DNA of 64,000 bases from Homarus americanus (GCF_018991925.1 NW_024711951.1:1-64000), one strand, 5' to 3'. Counted from the stretch's first letter, positions 11,966 to 24,545 are shown. Notes: generated by a model from the letters alone, not told the origin. A program made the numbers and translations.

Positions 11966-14650
11966 CACTCTTTATAAGTCCTTCCCTCACCCCTACACCA
12001 CATTACAAGTCCTTCCCCTACTCCAATACCACACTTCAAGTCCTTCCCCACACCACACTCAAAAGTCCTTCCCCACCCTACACCACACTCAAGTCCTTCC
12101 CTCACTCCTACACAACACTACAAGTCCTTCCCCACCTCTACACAACACTACAAGTCCTTCCCCACCACACCACACTACAAGTCCTTCTCTCTACTCCTAC
12201 ACCACAAGTCCTTCCCTCACTCCTACACCACACTAAAAGTCCTTCCCTACCCAACACCACACTACAAGTCCTTCCCTCACTCATACAATATACTACAAGT
12301 CCTTCTCTCACTCCTTCACAACCTTTTAAGTCCTTCCCTTACTCCTACACAATACTACAAGTCCTTTTTTCACCCCTAAACAACACTGCAAGTCCCTCTC
12401 TCACACCTACACCACACTACAAGTCCTTTCCCTCTCTCCTACACCACACTTCAAGTCCTTCACACTCCTAAACAGCCCTGCAAGTCCTTCTTCTCACTCC
12501 TTCACAACCCTGCAAGTCCTTCACTTACTCCTACACCACACTACAAATCCTTCTCTCACTCCTACACAACCCTGCAAGAGTTTCCCTTACTCCCTCATAA
12601 CCCTGTAAGTCCTTCCCTTACTCCTACACAACCCTGCAAGTCCTTCCCTACTGATATACAACACAACAAGTCCTTCCCTCACTCCTACACCACACTACAA
12701 ATCCTTCTCTCACTCCTACACAACCCTGCAAGAGTTTCCCTTACTAACTCCATAACCACCTGTAAGTCCTTCTCATCTCTACTAACAAACCCTGAAAAGT
12801 CCTTCCCCACTCCCACACCACTACAAGTCCTTCCCTCAATCATACAATATACTACAAGTCCTTCTCTACTCCCCACACAAACCTGCAAGTCCTTCCCTCA
12901 CCCTACAAACCCCTGCATGTCCCTCCTCACCCTATACAACACTACAACTCTTCCCCACCCTACACACACCAAGTCCTTCCTCACTCCTACACCACACCAA
13001 GTCCTTCCCCTCACTATACACATACTACAAGTCCTCTCCCCACTGCGACACAACCCTGCAAGTCCTTCCCTCACCTCTACACCACACGACAAGTCCTTTC
13101 TCACGACAATACAAACAAGTCCTTCCATCACTCATACACAACACGACAAGTCCTTCCTCACTCCTACACCACAAGTCCTTCCCTCACTCCCTACATTACC
13201 TGCAAGTCGTTCCCTCACTACTACACAATCCTGCAAGTCATTCCCTTACTCCTACACAACCCTACAAGACCTTCCCTCACCTCTACACAACCCTGCATGT
13301 CTTTCCTACCCTAACCAACCCTGCAAGTCCTTCTTTCACTCCTACAAAATAGTGCAAGTCCTTCCATCATTCCTACACAATAGTGCAAGTTCTTCCCTCA
13401 CTCCTACACAATAGTGCAAGTCCTTCCCTCACCCTACCACAATAGTGCAAGTCCTTCCTCACTCCTACACAAACCTGCTAGTCCTTCATTTACTTCTACA
13501 CAACCCTGCAAGTCCTTCCCCACCCTACACAACCCTGCAAGTCCTTCCAACTCCTACACACAAACCGGCTAGTCCTTCATTCATTCTCTACAACCCTGCA
13601 AGTCCTTCCCCACTCCTACACAAACCTGTAAGTCCTTCCCTTCATTCCTACACAACCCTGCAAGTCCTTCCTTCATTCCTACACAACCCTGCAAGTCTTT
13701 CCTTCACCCTACACAACCCTGCAAGTCCTTCCCTTACTCCTACACACAACCCTGCATGTCCTTCCTTAACTCCTAAACAACCCTGCAAGTCTTCCTTCAC
13801 AACCCTGCATGTCCTTCCCTAACTCATACACACACCTGCAACACCTTCCACTCCTACACAACCCTGCAACTCCTTCCCTGAGTCCTACACATTACTACAA
13901 GTACTCCTACACAACCATGCAAGTTCTTCCCTCACTCCTTCACAACCATTTAAGTCCTTCCCTTACTCCTACACAACCCTGCAAGTCCTTCCCTCATTTC
14001 TACACAATACTACAAGTCCTTCCCTCACTCACAAACAATACTGCAAGTCCTTCCATCACTCATACACAACACTGCAAGTCCTTCCCTCACTTCTACGCCA
14101 CACTGCAACTCCTTCTCTCACTCATACACAACCCTGCAAATCCTTCCCTCACCCCTTCACAACCCTGTAAGTCCTTCCCTCACTCGTACACAATACTACA
14201 AATCCTTCCCTCACACCTACACCACACTACAAGTCCTTCCCTCACTCCTACACAACACTACAAGCCCTTCCCTCACTCATACAATACACTACAAGTCCTT
14301 CCCTCACTCCTACACCACACTACAAGTCCTTCTCTCACTACTACACCACATTTACAAGCCCTTCCCTCACTCATACACCACACTACAAGTCCTTCCCTTA
14401 CTCCTACACCACAAGTGCTTCCCTCACTCCTACACAATACTAGAAGTCCTTCCCTCATTTCTACACAACACTGCAAGTCCATCCCTCAATACTAGAAGTC
14501 CTTCCCTCGTCTACATAACCCTGCAAGTCCTCCCCTTACTTCTACACATCACTTCATGTCCTTTCCTCACTCCTACACAACACCGCATAACCTTTCCTCA
14601 CTCCTCCACGTCAACGCATGTCCTTCCCTCACTCTTATAACATTGCTTGT
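11966..14650. repeat. 31-bp minisatellite, block B' (right arm)
   Basis: Longest 31-bp array, about 2.7 kb, with core TCCTTCCCTCACTCCTACAC and ACACTGCAAG or CACACTACAAG in the variable half. The plus strand is stop-free over long runs, for example 13809-14495, because the 31-bp unit has no stop in any plus frame. It is not coding. Mirror of 1326-2860 and expanded relative to it. Confidence 0.85.
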
Positions 14651-15735
14651 TCTTTCCTCAATCCTACAGTGCTACAGTAGTCAGTAGATAAGATTTCAAC
14701 ACACTGTTATAATCTGTTTTAGTATTTATGTGGTCGTATTTAACCAACACTTACATATATACAATAGAACTTCCTGTCATGTTTGGTAGACTGAGTTATT
14801 TAGAGAATGTTCATCCTTTACTGTACTCTTGATCGTTTCTCTTGTCCATCTTGATGTTGCCTCGTCATCTGTACACCAAGTTATGGTCCTCATCCTCCCT
14901 GGAGTAGTATTTTCTGTTAATACCTGTGAAATTAAAATTTTATTAACCAAAAATAGTTTTTTTGTATATATTGCAGGGCGACAAGTATTAATATCACTCT
15001 TTCTTCATACTGTTATGCCAGCAGTCCTCCTTATCAAGAATTTACCACTAGTCAAGTCACAAGTCACACGAGTGGTCACAACAACAAGCAGGGTAAACAC
15101 TATAATGACTCTTATATTATCTCCACCACATTCTCAATAATAACCCTCAGATTAACTCAAAATATAGGTATCATGTTGAAGATGAATCATGAAATGCATA
15201 ACTTAGCATTATAAAGTTAAGAGACCACAAACAAAGGTCAGGTAAAGGAACAATTTAAGTCAGTACAGATGACCACAGCCTAAATTAACACAAACCTGAG
15301 CCTCACCATACATTAAAAAAGTACAAAAGTATACACCACTTATCTCCATATAAATATATCCTGAGTCCAGACCAATTGTGCCACACTTGCACCACACACT
15401 AAAACCAGCCAGGCTCGTCTATCTCCCTGCACTTGCCGTGACCCACACAATGTGGATACCATGCCGCCAAATACCATACTATTTTACCTAACAAATGCAC
15501 AACGTTAAGCTGATTTACTTATTACATACTTATTATAAATTAATATATATAACATACTAGACAATGTTTACATACAGGAATATATATATAAAATATAATC
15601 TTTCCTAATGAAGAAGAAAGTGTAATTACCTCTCAATCAATTTTATTCAGTGTCTTATAAAACTCCCTCCCCAACGATAAGACACTTGTGTTTTATTTTC
15701 AGTCTGGTGAATGAGATAGAGCATTTGCGACGAAA
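14651..15735. other. Non-coding spacer of the right arm
   Basis: Reverse complement of 421-1325, including a minus-strand copy of the tRNA-like head (about 15355-15440). No coding sequence is recognised. Confidence 0.6.
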
Positions 15736-16440
15736 TTCTCTCACTCCTACACAACATACCAAGTCCATCCCTCACTCCTACACAATACTACAAGTTCATC
15801 CCTCACTCCCACAAAACATACCAAGTCCATCCCTAACTCTTACACAATACTACTAGTCCTTCCCTCACTCCTACACCACACTGCAAGTCCTTCCCTCACT
15901 CCTGAACAACATACCAAGTCCTTCCCTCACTCCCACACAACATACCAAATCCTTCCCGCACTCCCACACAACATACCAAATCCTTCCCTCACTCTTGCAC
16001 AACATATCAAGTCCTTCCCTCACTCCTACACAAAACTTCATGTCCTTCTCCCCTGCAACACCAGCAAGTCCTTCTCCTCCACAAAACATGTCTTCAAGAT
16101 CCCACCTCACTCCCACACACTTTTAAATTCCTTCCTCCACTCTCACCTTATACTGAGAGTCCTTCCTCCTCCACCACAACACACATGTCCTTCCTCACCT
16201 GCCCCAACATAACATAAGTCCTTCCTACACTCCCCTCTCACACAACATACTGCAGTCCTTCCTCACTCCCTACACACACTTGTTAGTCCTTCCCTCACTC
16301 CTGCACACAACGCCACCATATGTTACCTCTACCACACAACAACAAGTCCACTTCCCTCCCATCTCCCCACTTGCCCATGTCTTCCCTCGCCTGCACCATG
16401 CCTGTGGTCCTTCCCTCATTACCAACAGCGCTTTCAGGTC
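15736..16440. repeat. 31-bp minisatellite, block A' (right arm), decaying to the right
   Basis: Inverted counterpart of block A. Units are regular to about 16030 and then become increasingly diverged until the periodicity is lost near 16440, which marks the right edge of the palindrome. Confidence 0.75.
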
Positions 16441-19400
16441 GCTTCCTGCGAGGGTTAATCCATATTAAGTCTCTCGATTCTTGTTTTTTCATTCGTCTTC
16501 TGAACTGCATGCTCTTATGGTCACTGCTCCAGCTTCTCTGGGTGCCCAGATATTAAACTTTTCCGAATACGCGGCAGGCGCAACTTCTTTTCTTATAATG
16601 AAATGAATTCCATTGCACCAGCCCCAACGCATGACTAAAATTTTGCCCGAACCATTAAAAATCATATATCGTCGGTTCAACGACTTCTGATCATTTTGGC
16701 GTCCGAACCGAGAACCTCCATCCTTCTAACGTTACTGCCACGGTGGCCATGGCGACAGATAGTACTTAACACACCAGTGTCAACATTGAATCGGGTCAAA
16801 AAGTGCATACATGGTGCAATTTACGCAATTTGTAATGGTCTAGAAAAGTTGCTCTCTCTTATCAACTCAACATGGTATTTAAATCTTATTACAGTAAAGG
16901 TAACAATTTGTGCCGCTACCGTGGTCCTCGCCTTATTAATATTGAAATGTATAATTTGATCCTTAAACACCTTCCTCATGCAATATTTGTTCTTTTTTCC
17001 ATGGTATATAATGGGGTGTCTCTTTTTTCTCTTCAGTGTACAGCAGTTTACATGTCTATTCTGGCATTTTATAAACTATCATACCTCTTTCCTTCATATA
17101 TTTTTTCCTACTGATCATTTCCACCTATAGAAGGCGCCAATTCGCTCGTCATAAGTTTTGGCAACTATATTTGGTGATATTATTCCTTCTTTAATGCTGC
17201 CTGTTGCAGAGATAAACGTTGGTCAGGGAAAAGGTCGAAGAAGTCAACCTATTCGGACAACATAATCTCGGGTCACTGTATTCAAAGTTTCTTCGGTTAA
17301 CAACACAACACCATCTGCAACCAGAATAACCAATGTTGCGTTTTATTTTCTGACTTATTTAATATCTTTTCAAATATAATATTGTGCAGGGAATTAAATT
17401 GCTTGTCGTTTTGAAATTACTATGACTGTTTGTGATGCTGCAGACTTCTCAACCCTATAAGAGACCTACATTTGGACCCAGATACATTGGACTTTGGGAA
17501 CCTGAAACCAGGCTAGCTTGGTTGTCTCCCCCAGGACCCGAGTGCTTGGGCTTGGTTTGTGAACCATGCCTCTGTATTGTCTCCGTCCCAAGAGAGCTCC
17601 CAGAGCTATATAAAAGAGGCATTCAGTTATTATTAATGTCCATACCAACCTGTGTTTGGCAAATATTCTAGTAATGATTTCCCACTCTCGTATTTTCAAT
17701 ATCTTGTCCTCATGTCTCTACGTTAGCTTCATAAGCCTCATCTAATTGCAATGGCGTTAAAACCTCAACAACAACTTAAAAATATTGATATAAATGTGGA
17801 TGGTATTGTAATGCATTAGCCCGTCCATGAATGAACCATACTTCTGTATATTACAGACTGTCCATGTTTATACCAGTGCATCACCCACCCGGCCAGCTTC
17901 AACCTATGAGCCGTGGTTTAGTGCCTAAACATATAGACAGCTCTGACTACCACCATAATGTGGGTTGGTTTTTATAAAGACACAATTCAGGCTGATTCAC
18001 GATTGTCCGTGATGGAGTGTAGTGATTTTGGTGATGATGAGAAGGTTTGTGGTGATAGATAAAATGGTGTGAACGATGGTGAAATGAATTATTAACCAAA
18101 ATAATTCGTTGATAGTTGTGAGTGAGGAAATACTTAGGTGGTGAAAAATCAATATAGAGATATAGATAAGGTTCTTATAATATCTGTAACAGCAGTTTCC
18201 CAGTGGATAAGTTTGGGTTTGAGAGAGAAGGAGCGTTTAAACAGGGTGGTGGACAGTGGAACAAGCTTAACAACTTTGTGCGTGGATGCTGGGCATATGG
18301 AAAGGATTTTTGAAAGGCTGGAATCGATTCATGGATGATGAGGTAGGTAGTAACTCTCGACAGAACTTTGCCATCACACACTACAGGTCAACCAAGCCTA
18401 TTACTATCTGGTCAGTTCAGGGTTTTGCCCCCTACTGACGTCAAACTAATCGGCCCATTGATTTGGCCGCTGATGTTCTGTCACCCTTTTTGGACATAGA
18501 TTTTCACATTTGCCTGATACACCACTAAATTCTGGCAACTCCGTCTAATAATTTTGCCATCTAAATTTATGAGGGGTCCACTAATCCTGACCACACTCTT
18601 TCAGACTCAGGAAAATTTCGTAGCCCTGAGGTTTTTTGTCTTTTACTATATGGATATTTATCTTCTTGGATATCCTCTTTTTCTGATAGTGACATTCTTC
18701 AAATTTTCTCTTCTTCGTTTCCTAATATCGGTGAATATCTTGCGAAAATTCCAAATCATTTTTTAACACGGTAAATACGGTGATATTATGGAAAGTAAAC
18801 TATTTAGTACTTCCTTATTGGTAACTGTTCACCTGTACAAAACTATGTTATTCTGCTTGTCCCCAAAACCTTTTTCGTTGTTGATTAGGGGTTGCCTTGA
18901 AGTGATTTCTTCACTACCACCACAGACACTTCCCCGCCACCACTTACAAAACACTTCACTTCACTACCACTTCCCCCCCCACACCGACCTCCTGACGACC
19001 AGCAGGTATTGCTCAAAATGGATCGATTGTTTCTGTAGCTACAATAAACTTTGACTGTCAGGTGAACAAGGTATTTCACCTCTTACACTGGAGTTCAAAA
19101 CTCACTGGAAATGGTTTGGTTTAAAACAAAGATAAAATTAGCAGAAAATCACGAGGTATCAGCGGCAGCCCATCTTACAGGAATTAACTACCCTAACTTT
19201 TCATCTTGCATGTTCCATCATCAAAACTGGTTTGAGCTGCCGGTGTTAGTTGCTTATATTGTTACGCGTTTAGCTTCTGATGTTGTTTGTTTGTTTCCCT
19301 GACAATCGCCGGAGCCGCCGACTTGCTTGAATACCAGTGAGAGGCTGAAGGCACCAATATACACACAGTTGGAGACATCTCTATACGCCAAACTGAACAA

Positions 19401-20180
19401 CCCATATAAGGTTGGGTCATGGACACGGAATTGGGTGTTCAATCTAATAAACATAATCCTCTAAACCCATGTTAAAAAACTCGTATGGAAAATACTAAAC
19501 CGGATAATGGTTTGGGGAGAAAGATCCGGTAATCAGACGTGGAGATTTGATGCAACACCTGATGCAATGCCTAAACATGGCACTATGACAAATCACTTTT
19601 GTGGTTCTACTGAATGACTATCAGATCTGACTCATTATTTCGTCCCGATCATCAACATTTCTGCTACAGTTAATGGGCCTTCCTCAGAATTGACGTAGAT
19701 TGGAGAGAGAGAAATAGTTGTAGGAGAAATATACACAACGACATGCCTTATATTTTTCAACACCAACAGTACGCAGTGGCGTGCCATATTTTTATAATCA
19801 TGACAACTGGATATATTAATTCAGGGCATTTTTGTAAGCGATTGCTTCCGTCACATGCACTATAAATCACTCTGAAACCGTCTCACTGCTGGCCGGCTCC
19901 TCCCTCCACGTCTGGCTGTCCCTGGTCCTAAGGATTCATCCACATCTCACCACACGCTGAACCATCTCCCGGTACGAACAGCATACACTTTGTAGGGTGA
20001 TTGTTGAAGCTTTTACCCCTTGATATAAAGCGTCGCTTGCAGACATAGTAATAACGCCAATCAGATAGCTGGCAATGTTTTACTTAATTTGACACCATAA
20101 GAAAGTGCTGGCACCTTTAAGTGACCAGCTGGGCGACTCCCAGACGCTGAACCACCCGATCGAAACTTCCATCTACTTGA
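16441..20180. other. Intergenic DNA, nothing recognised
   Basis: About 3.7 kb of mixed-composition DNA with only short ORFs (under 90 codons) on either strand and no domain I recognise. There are no clear tandem repeats or tRNA-like sequences apart from a C-rich patch near 18965-18985. Confidence 0.5.
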
Positions 20181-20204
20181 TGTAATGATAAGAGATGGTT
20201 CGCC

Positions 20205-20642
20205 ATGCCATCTCCACTAACAAACGGTTGCTTCACCCAGAAGCCAGCAAAACGTTTTATTCAGCTGATCAACAAAAATCACAGATGGTTCAGAGAAATG
20301 TGGCTCCAAGCTCGACTCCTGATTCAGTGCTTCGTTTGTGGTGCCCAGCCACTCAGAACTCATGATACAAAGAGCGAGACATTTCGGAGTGTATTCATAC
20401 ACCCAGATCGCACGGTAATGCAGAGGGAACAGCACAAGAAGCTCCTGCAGGGGTTGAAGCAGAAGAGGGAGAAGTCGAGGAAGAACGGGGACGGATGTAC
20501 ATGGGTTATATCCAGGGGGAGGGTACTGGAAGCAACAGTGCAGACACGGAGCCACGGGGTACGCCCTCCACCCGCTCTACCTCCCACCCGGGAGGAGGCA
20601 CCAGCTCTACCTCCCACCCACGAGGAGGCGAGCACCGAGTAA
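20205..20642 (+). pseudogene. Retroelement ORF1-like C-terminal fragment (145 aa frame)
   Basis: The frame contains the block FRSVFIHPDRTVMQREQHKK followed by LLQGLKQKREKSRK. This resembles the segment (fkSVFIxPDRTpkeRexhkkLvxELKxkre) common in hypothetical and ORF1-type proteins of animal retroelements; this is my recollection of the pattern and no search was run. The upstream frame is closed by TGA at 20178, so the N-terminal part expected for such proteins is missing. It overlaps the next ORF (20495-21187) in another frame. Likely a truncated retroelement copy rather than a host gene; a short host gene cannot be excluded. Confidence 0.45.
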
Positions 20643-21187
20643 ACAATGACATGTCTAACCACACCCTGCAAAATACAGTGTACTTAGCAAATGCTGCAGC
20701 TTCTGAGAATGGAGTTACTGCTAGGAGCGGAGACTTTACCGAGAATAAATTCTGGCTTGAATATCAAGTACAGTACACTAATACTGACACGTTCCTTGAT
20801 AAGAGAGAGAAGTTTGAAACACTACCGAAGGTACATCAACCCGATATTGTAGGAGTTGTAGAACTGTTGTACAGTACAAGAACAAGAGAATCGACCCAGA
20901 GGAATGTGAGTTCAGTAGGTATGAGGGGTATCCACAGGCCTGAGTCACTAAGGCATAAGATCGCAGACATTATGCTGAATATCATAACTAGTAAAGTGAA
21001 CCATTTGATCGATAAATATATAGCCAAGACCAAACCCAGTGCCTCTAGGAATACGAGGGGACCCCAACACATAAACTATGCGGCGGTCGACAAAGTTAAA
21101 AAGAAAACCCAAAAATTCAAGGCGTGGGTTTGGTCAAACGATGAGCAGGACAGGAGGATGTATGCAAAAGCCATGAAAATAAAATAA
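20495..21187 (+). CDS. Hypothetical protein, 230 aa, possibly the second half of a decayed retroelement
   Basis: I do not recognise this protein. It starts at ATG 20495 and overlaps the preceding ORF by about 150 bases in a different frame. Residues 25-45 are a low-complexity stretch rich in S, T, P, G and H, encoded by a short imperfect duplication (TCCCACCC ... GAGGAGG). The rest is charged and soluble-looking with a lysine-rich C-terminus (VKKKTQKFKAWVW near residue 205). The stop is followed at once by an A-rich AAATAAATAAATAAAC tail containing AATAAA, as at the 3' end of a non-LTR retroelement or processed copy. The overlap with a retroelement-like frame suggests one original ORF broken by a frameshift near 20500-20640. 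No signal peptide or membrane segment is seen. Confidence 0.4.
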   Translation: MYMGYIQGEGTGSNSADTEPRGTPSTRSTSHPGGGTSSTSHPRGGEHRVNNDMSNHTLQNTVYLANAAASENGVTARSGDFTENKFWLEYQVQYTNTDTFLDKREKFETLPKVHQPDIVGVVELLYSTRTRESTQRNVSSVGMRGIHRPESLRHKIADIMLNIITSKVNHLIDKYIAKTKPSASRNTRGPQHINYAAVDKVKKKTQKFKAWVWSNDEQDRRMYAKAMKIK

Positions 21188-21734
21188 ATAAATAAACGAA
21201 GTGATAATCGTGGTAACATTCTGATATGTTCTTACTACCACCATGTTATGTGTACTATTCCAGACGATACCAAATGTTACATAATACTTCCTTGAGATAA
21301 ATGTACAGTGTATATCAGGTACCTTCAAGAGACCTCAGGCTCTCAACCGACTCAGTCATGTTAATAATGTTATTAATATCGACTCTGTATCTACATTTTT
21401 CTGGCTAAATAAACTGTTTCAGTATCAATATCAATTATATGACGTCACCAACATATGATCTAATTCGCTGTTGATGTGCCGGGTAGGCTGCTGCTTCCTG
21501 CCACGGGTGAGTTACCCCTTTAACACTAAAAGCAGCACAACTATGATTTTTCGCGTGTTCCTAGTCATAACTCAGAACAAGCGCCCAACATCGTGAAGTT
21601 CTCGTGACCAAACATTTTAATGACCAATAAATTAACCTGAGTTAATGTTCTTTAGTAAACACATTAATATGAGAAAAACAAATCTAATTTTACTACATTT
21701 AAACACTGCAGAACCGTGGGAAAGTTTCAACGAG

Positions 21735-22010
21735 TAGTGAGTGAAGAATAGGGAGTGATGAGATGAGTAATAGGGAGTGATGAGATGAGTAATAGGGAGT
21801 GATGAGATGAGTAATAGGGAGTGATGGGATGAGTAATAGGGAGTGATGAGATGAGTAATAGGGAGTGATGGGATGAGTAATAGGGAGTGATGAGATGAGT
21901 AATAGGGAGTGATGAGATGAGTAATAGGAAGTGATGGGGATGAGTAATAGGGAGTGATGGGATGAGTAATAGGGAGTGATGGGATGAGTAATAGGGAATG
22001 ATGAGATGTT
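21735..22010. repeat. 22-bp minisatellite
   Basis: About twelve units of GGGAGTGATGAGATGAGTAATA, written here in two parts as GGGAGTGATGAGA plus TGAGTAATA, nearly identical apart from A/G changes (GATGAG versus GATGGG). High homogeneity suggests recent expansion. Confidence 0.9.
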
Positions 22011-22189
22011 AAAAGGTTATTTATATTATACCACAGTATATATTATGTTAAGAGATAATGTGTTAAGTCCGATTTTGTTGCTTAAATTGCATACTGATTT
22101 GGTTAGGTTAGGTTCAGAGTGAAATTTTATGAGATATTTTGAGTTCTCAGCTGAATAACCTAACCTAGCTTAACCTTTACACAATTCCT

Positions 22190-22640
22190 CCCCTTCACCT
22201 CTCCACCCCTCATCCCCCCCCCCCTCCTTCCTCACCTTGATTATTCATCCCAAAACCTCCATTCCTATTCCTCCCCACCCTTCCCCATTCTTCACCCTAT
22301 CCTCCTAACCCCTCTCTACCCTTGCTTCACTCTATCACCTTGGCTGGATAGTGTATTGATTTGTAGTCGCCGCATGATCCAAGGGCAATTCTCTATAGGT
22401 CGGGGAGGGGGGAGGGGGGGAGGGTATCATTAAGGGGTGATGTTAAAGCTTGTTGGCCCACTGAGACTCGGGGCGCCACACCCTAATGGTTACAGTAGGT
22501 TGGAGTCTCTTAATGGGGAGGGGGGGGGGGTGTTGGTCCCATCCCATTTGACTAAAGCACTGTGGTGGTGGGTACAGGTAAATGAGATGGGTGTGGTTAA
22601 TAGTGAGGAAAATATGACATCCACCACAAAACAGACCGAT
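22190..22640. other. C-rich then G-rich low-complexity DNA
   Basis: Pyrimidine-rich tract at 22195-22330, followed by G-runs near 22400-22425 and 22515-22530 that could form G-quadruplex-like structures. No gene is seen. Confidence 0.5.
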
Positions 22641-22664
22641 TCAAGACTCATCTAATTTGTTTCT

Positions 22665-22955
22665 AATCGTAACCTAACCTAACCTACCCTAACCTCATCT
22701 AAGTTATGCAGTTCTAACCTAATCTAATCTAACCTAACCCAACTTAACCCAGTCTAAGTTATGCAGTCCTAATCTAACCTAATTTAAACTAACATAACCT
22801 AATCTAACCAAACCTAACCTAAGTTATGCACTCCTAACCTAACCTAAGTTATGAAGCCCTAATCTAACCTAATCTATGTTATGTAGTCTTATCCTAGCCT
22901 AGCCTAGCCTAGCCTAACCTAACCTAACCTAACCTAACCTAACCTAACCCAACTA
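22665..22955. repeat. Interstitial telomere-like repeats (CCTAA/TTAGG)
   Basis: Degenerate CTAACCTAAC repeats with interspersed AAGTTATGCAGTCCTAA modules, ending in a pure run of TAACC at about 22908-22948. TTAGG is the usual arthropod telomere repeat, so this supports arthropod origin. Confidence 0.85.
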
Positions 22956-23317
22956 CTTCTAAATACCCTACAGTAATTTTAACTTGAAAAAAATTCCCTT
23001 CTCCAATTTGTGGATTTTTCCCTTCAATTAAACATTTTGCAGAAACTTCGCCCTTCAAGCTGCCCCTCTTGACAAAACTATAACTGTTCATTTAAAGACC
23101 TGCTGTTATTTTCGAATAAATATTTTGCATTTGCAGTACTGTATTACCATTTCCCACACACACACACACACAGGTCTAGAGACTGTTTTTTCAGGTCTCG
23201 ATCGAAGTCTTAGATATCTTTGGACTCGGATTTCTACTGGACACCTTTTCGAGACCATTTTTTATTTTTTTATTTTATTTTTTTTCAAGTCTATTGGGAG
23301 AGATGGTCACTAATTAT

Positions 23318-23400
23318 CCTAGACCATGGGTGCTCAACCGGTACAGTGCTCCGTAGCCCACAAGCGGCCCTCAAGTTCCTCAACTACAGTATACATGACA
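23318..23400 (+). mobile_element. hAT-like terminal fragment
   Basis: The stretch CCATGGGTGCTCAACCGG followed by GCCCACAAGCGGCCCTCAAG resembles the ends of hAT elements (CAGGGGTGCTCAACCGG... with a GGCCC motif). No matching second end was identified, so the extent is unknown. Confidence 0.35.
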
Positions 23401-23769
23401 TGCAGCCTATCACGCCTTATGTAAGATTGAGCAAAACATCATTCAACTACGTACTTTTGTTTGGCTTTTCCACATAAAGTACTTGTAAGAGTTACAATGG
23501 CGTCACACAGTTTGATCGTCTGTGTTGTTGTTGTTGTTTTATCAATATAATTTGAGTTTGCTTTTATATAAACTTCTGTCGCCGTACATTTTTGTCTACT
23601 TTATTTTACTTAAGCATAGGAAAATTTGAGAACATGCTTATGTTTTAATTGGTAAAATGTAACGAGAAATAGTAGATGGCAACTCGTAGCTCTGTCGGTT
23701 ACTGAAATGAAGAGTTAATCAGTTCTAACACTACTGTGGGCACCGTTCAATCTGATCTATTTTTGTTTA

Positions 23770-24545
23770 CCGAATCCATTGTTTCAATGGGATTTTGGGT
23801 AATTGGTTCCAGCTCACCGAAAATTACATACAAAGTAAAAATAAATGCAGTAAAGTACACTTACTTTGAGGTGTGTATGTAGAAGGCTCCTGGTTGATGA
23901 TGATGATGGGAATTAGAAGTGGGGGTGGAGGAGAAGGGAGAAGAGAAGGAAGTGGGGATGGAAGAGAAACCACCCCATGCTTCATACCGTCATTTCACCC
24001 ATAAAATTTTAAGTTCACTCGGTGTAATTTAAGATTATTTTCTTTAAATCAACACTGCACTGCACTATATATTGTCAATATGTAATACCTGTATAAATTT
24101 CAGAATGACCAATAATTGTACTGTAAAAACGTAAAAATAGTTTATAAAAAAAGAGAGTCACAAGTAAGATGCTACCACCACTGACCAGAGATACAAACTG
24201 ACGCCTTGCTGGGTGAGTCAAGTGGCTGATTGGCACACCAAAAACTAGTTTCCTGTACTGCAATTATGTTAAATATGTGTTAAAATGACTAAAATTTTTA
24301 ATATAAAACTTGAAAAATTATTGAATAGTAGAACCTTCTTGATATTTACTCAAATGGGAACGAATTTAAGCCCTAGAACCGATTACTGTATTAGCGGACT
24401 AATATTCCAGCTGGTGAGCAGGCGAAACATGTTGACACGATTTCGTAAAAATTTCGTTAACCGAATTTTTGTTTGTTAAACCGAATTTAATATTTTTGTG
24501 GAAGGTAATTCGTTAACCGAAATTTCGTTAACTGAGGGATCACGC
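23770..24545. mobile_element. Possible decayed pogo/Tigger-like element
   Basis: Repeated TTCGTTAACCGAA-like motifs occur at 24435-24535 (several copies of GTTAACCGAA and TCGTAAAA), and related CACCGAAAATTAC occurs near 23815. Such motifs recall the termini of pogo/Tigger-type DNA transposons. There is no transposase frame; boundaries are uncertain. Confidence 0.35.

Larger units (their letters stand above)
1..16440. repeat. Giant inverted repeat (palindrome), ~8-kb arms, centre near 8390
   Basis: The left arm (1-8385) and right arm (8386-16440) contain the same parts in mirror order: 31-bp minisatellite, spacer, minisatellite, spacer, minisatellite, spacer, hairpin satellite. Examples of reverse-complement pairs are 5590-5720 with 9740-9890, 3181-3590 with 11270-11655, 601-960 with 15060-15440, and the short motif near 450-465 with 15720-15740. 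Arms differ by many small indels and by array copy number: the central satellite is ~2.4 kb on the left and ~1.0 kb on the right. The left end is cut by the window edge; the right end fades out near 16440. No transposase ORF is visible. It could be a real inverted duplication, a foldback-type element or partly an assembly product; the arm-specific insertion at 9981 favours real divergence. Confidence 0.85.

Noticed and set aside
13809..14495. 228-codon open frame on the right arm and similar frames on both arms
   Set aside because: The 31-bp unit has no stop in any frame of that strand, so any stretch is open; the reading cycles through three frames of the same unit (SLLHN, SFTPTQ, SYTTLQVLP). 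No start context or domain.
1..16440. CRISPR array (regular repeats with spacers of similar size)
   Set aside because: Repeat and variable parts together are a contiguous 31-bp minisatellite with no true spacers, there are no cas genes, and the DNA is eukaryotic.
16695..16760. Second RFX-like site (GTGGCCATGGCGAC)
   Set aside because: Two departures from the X-box consensus in the half-sites and no conserved partner signals.
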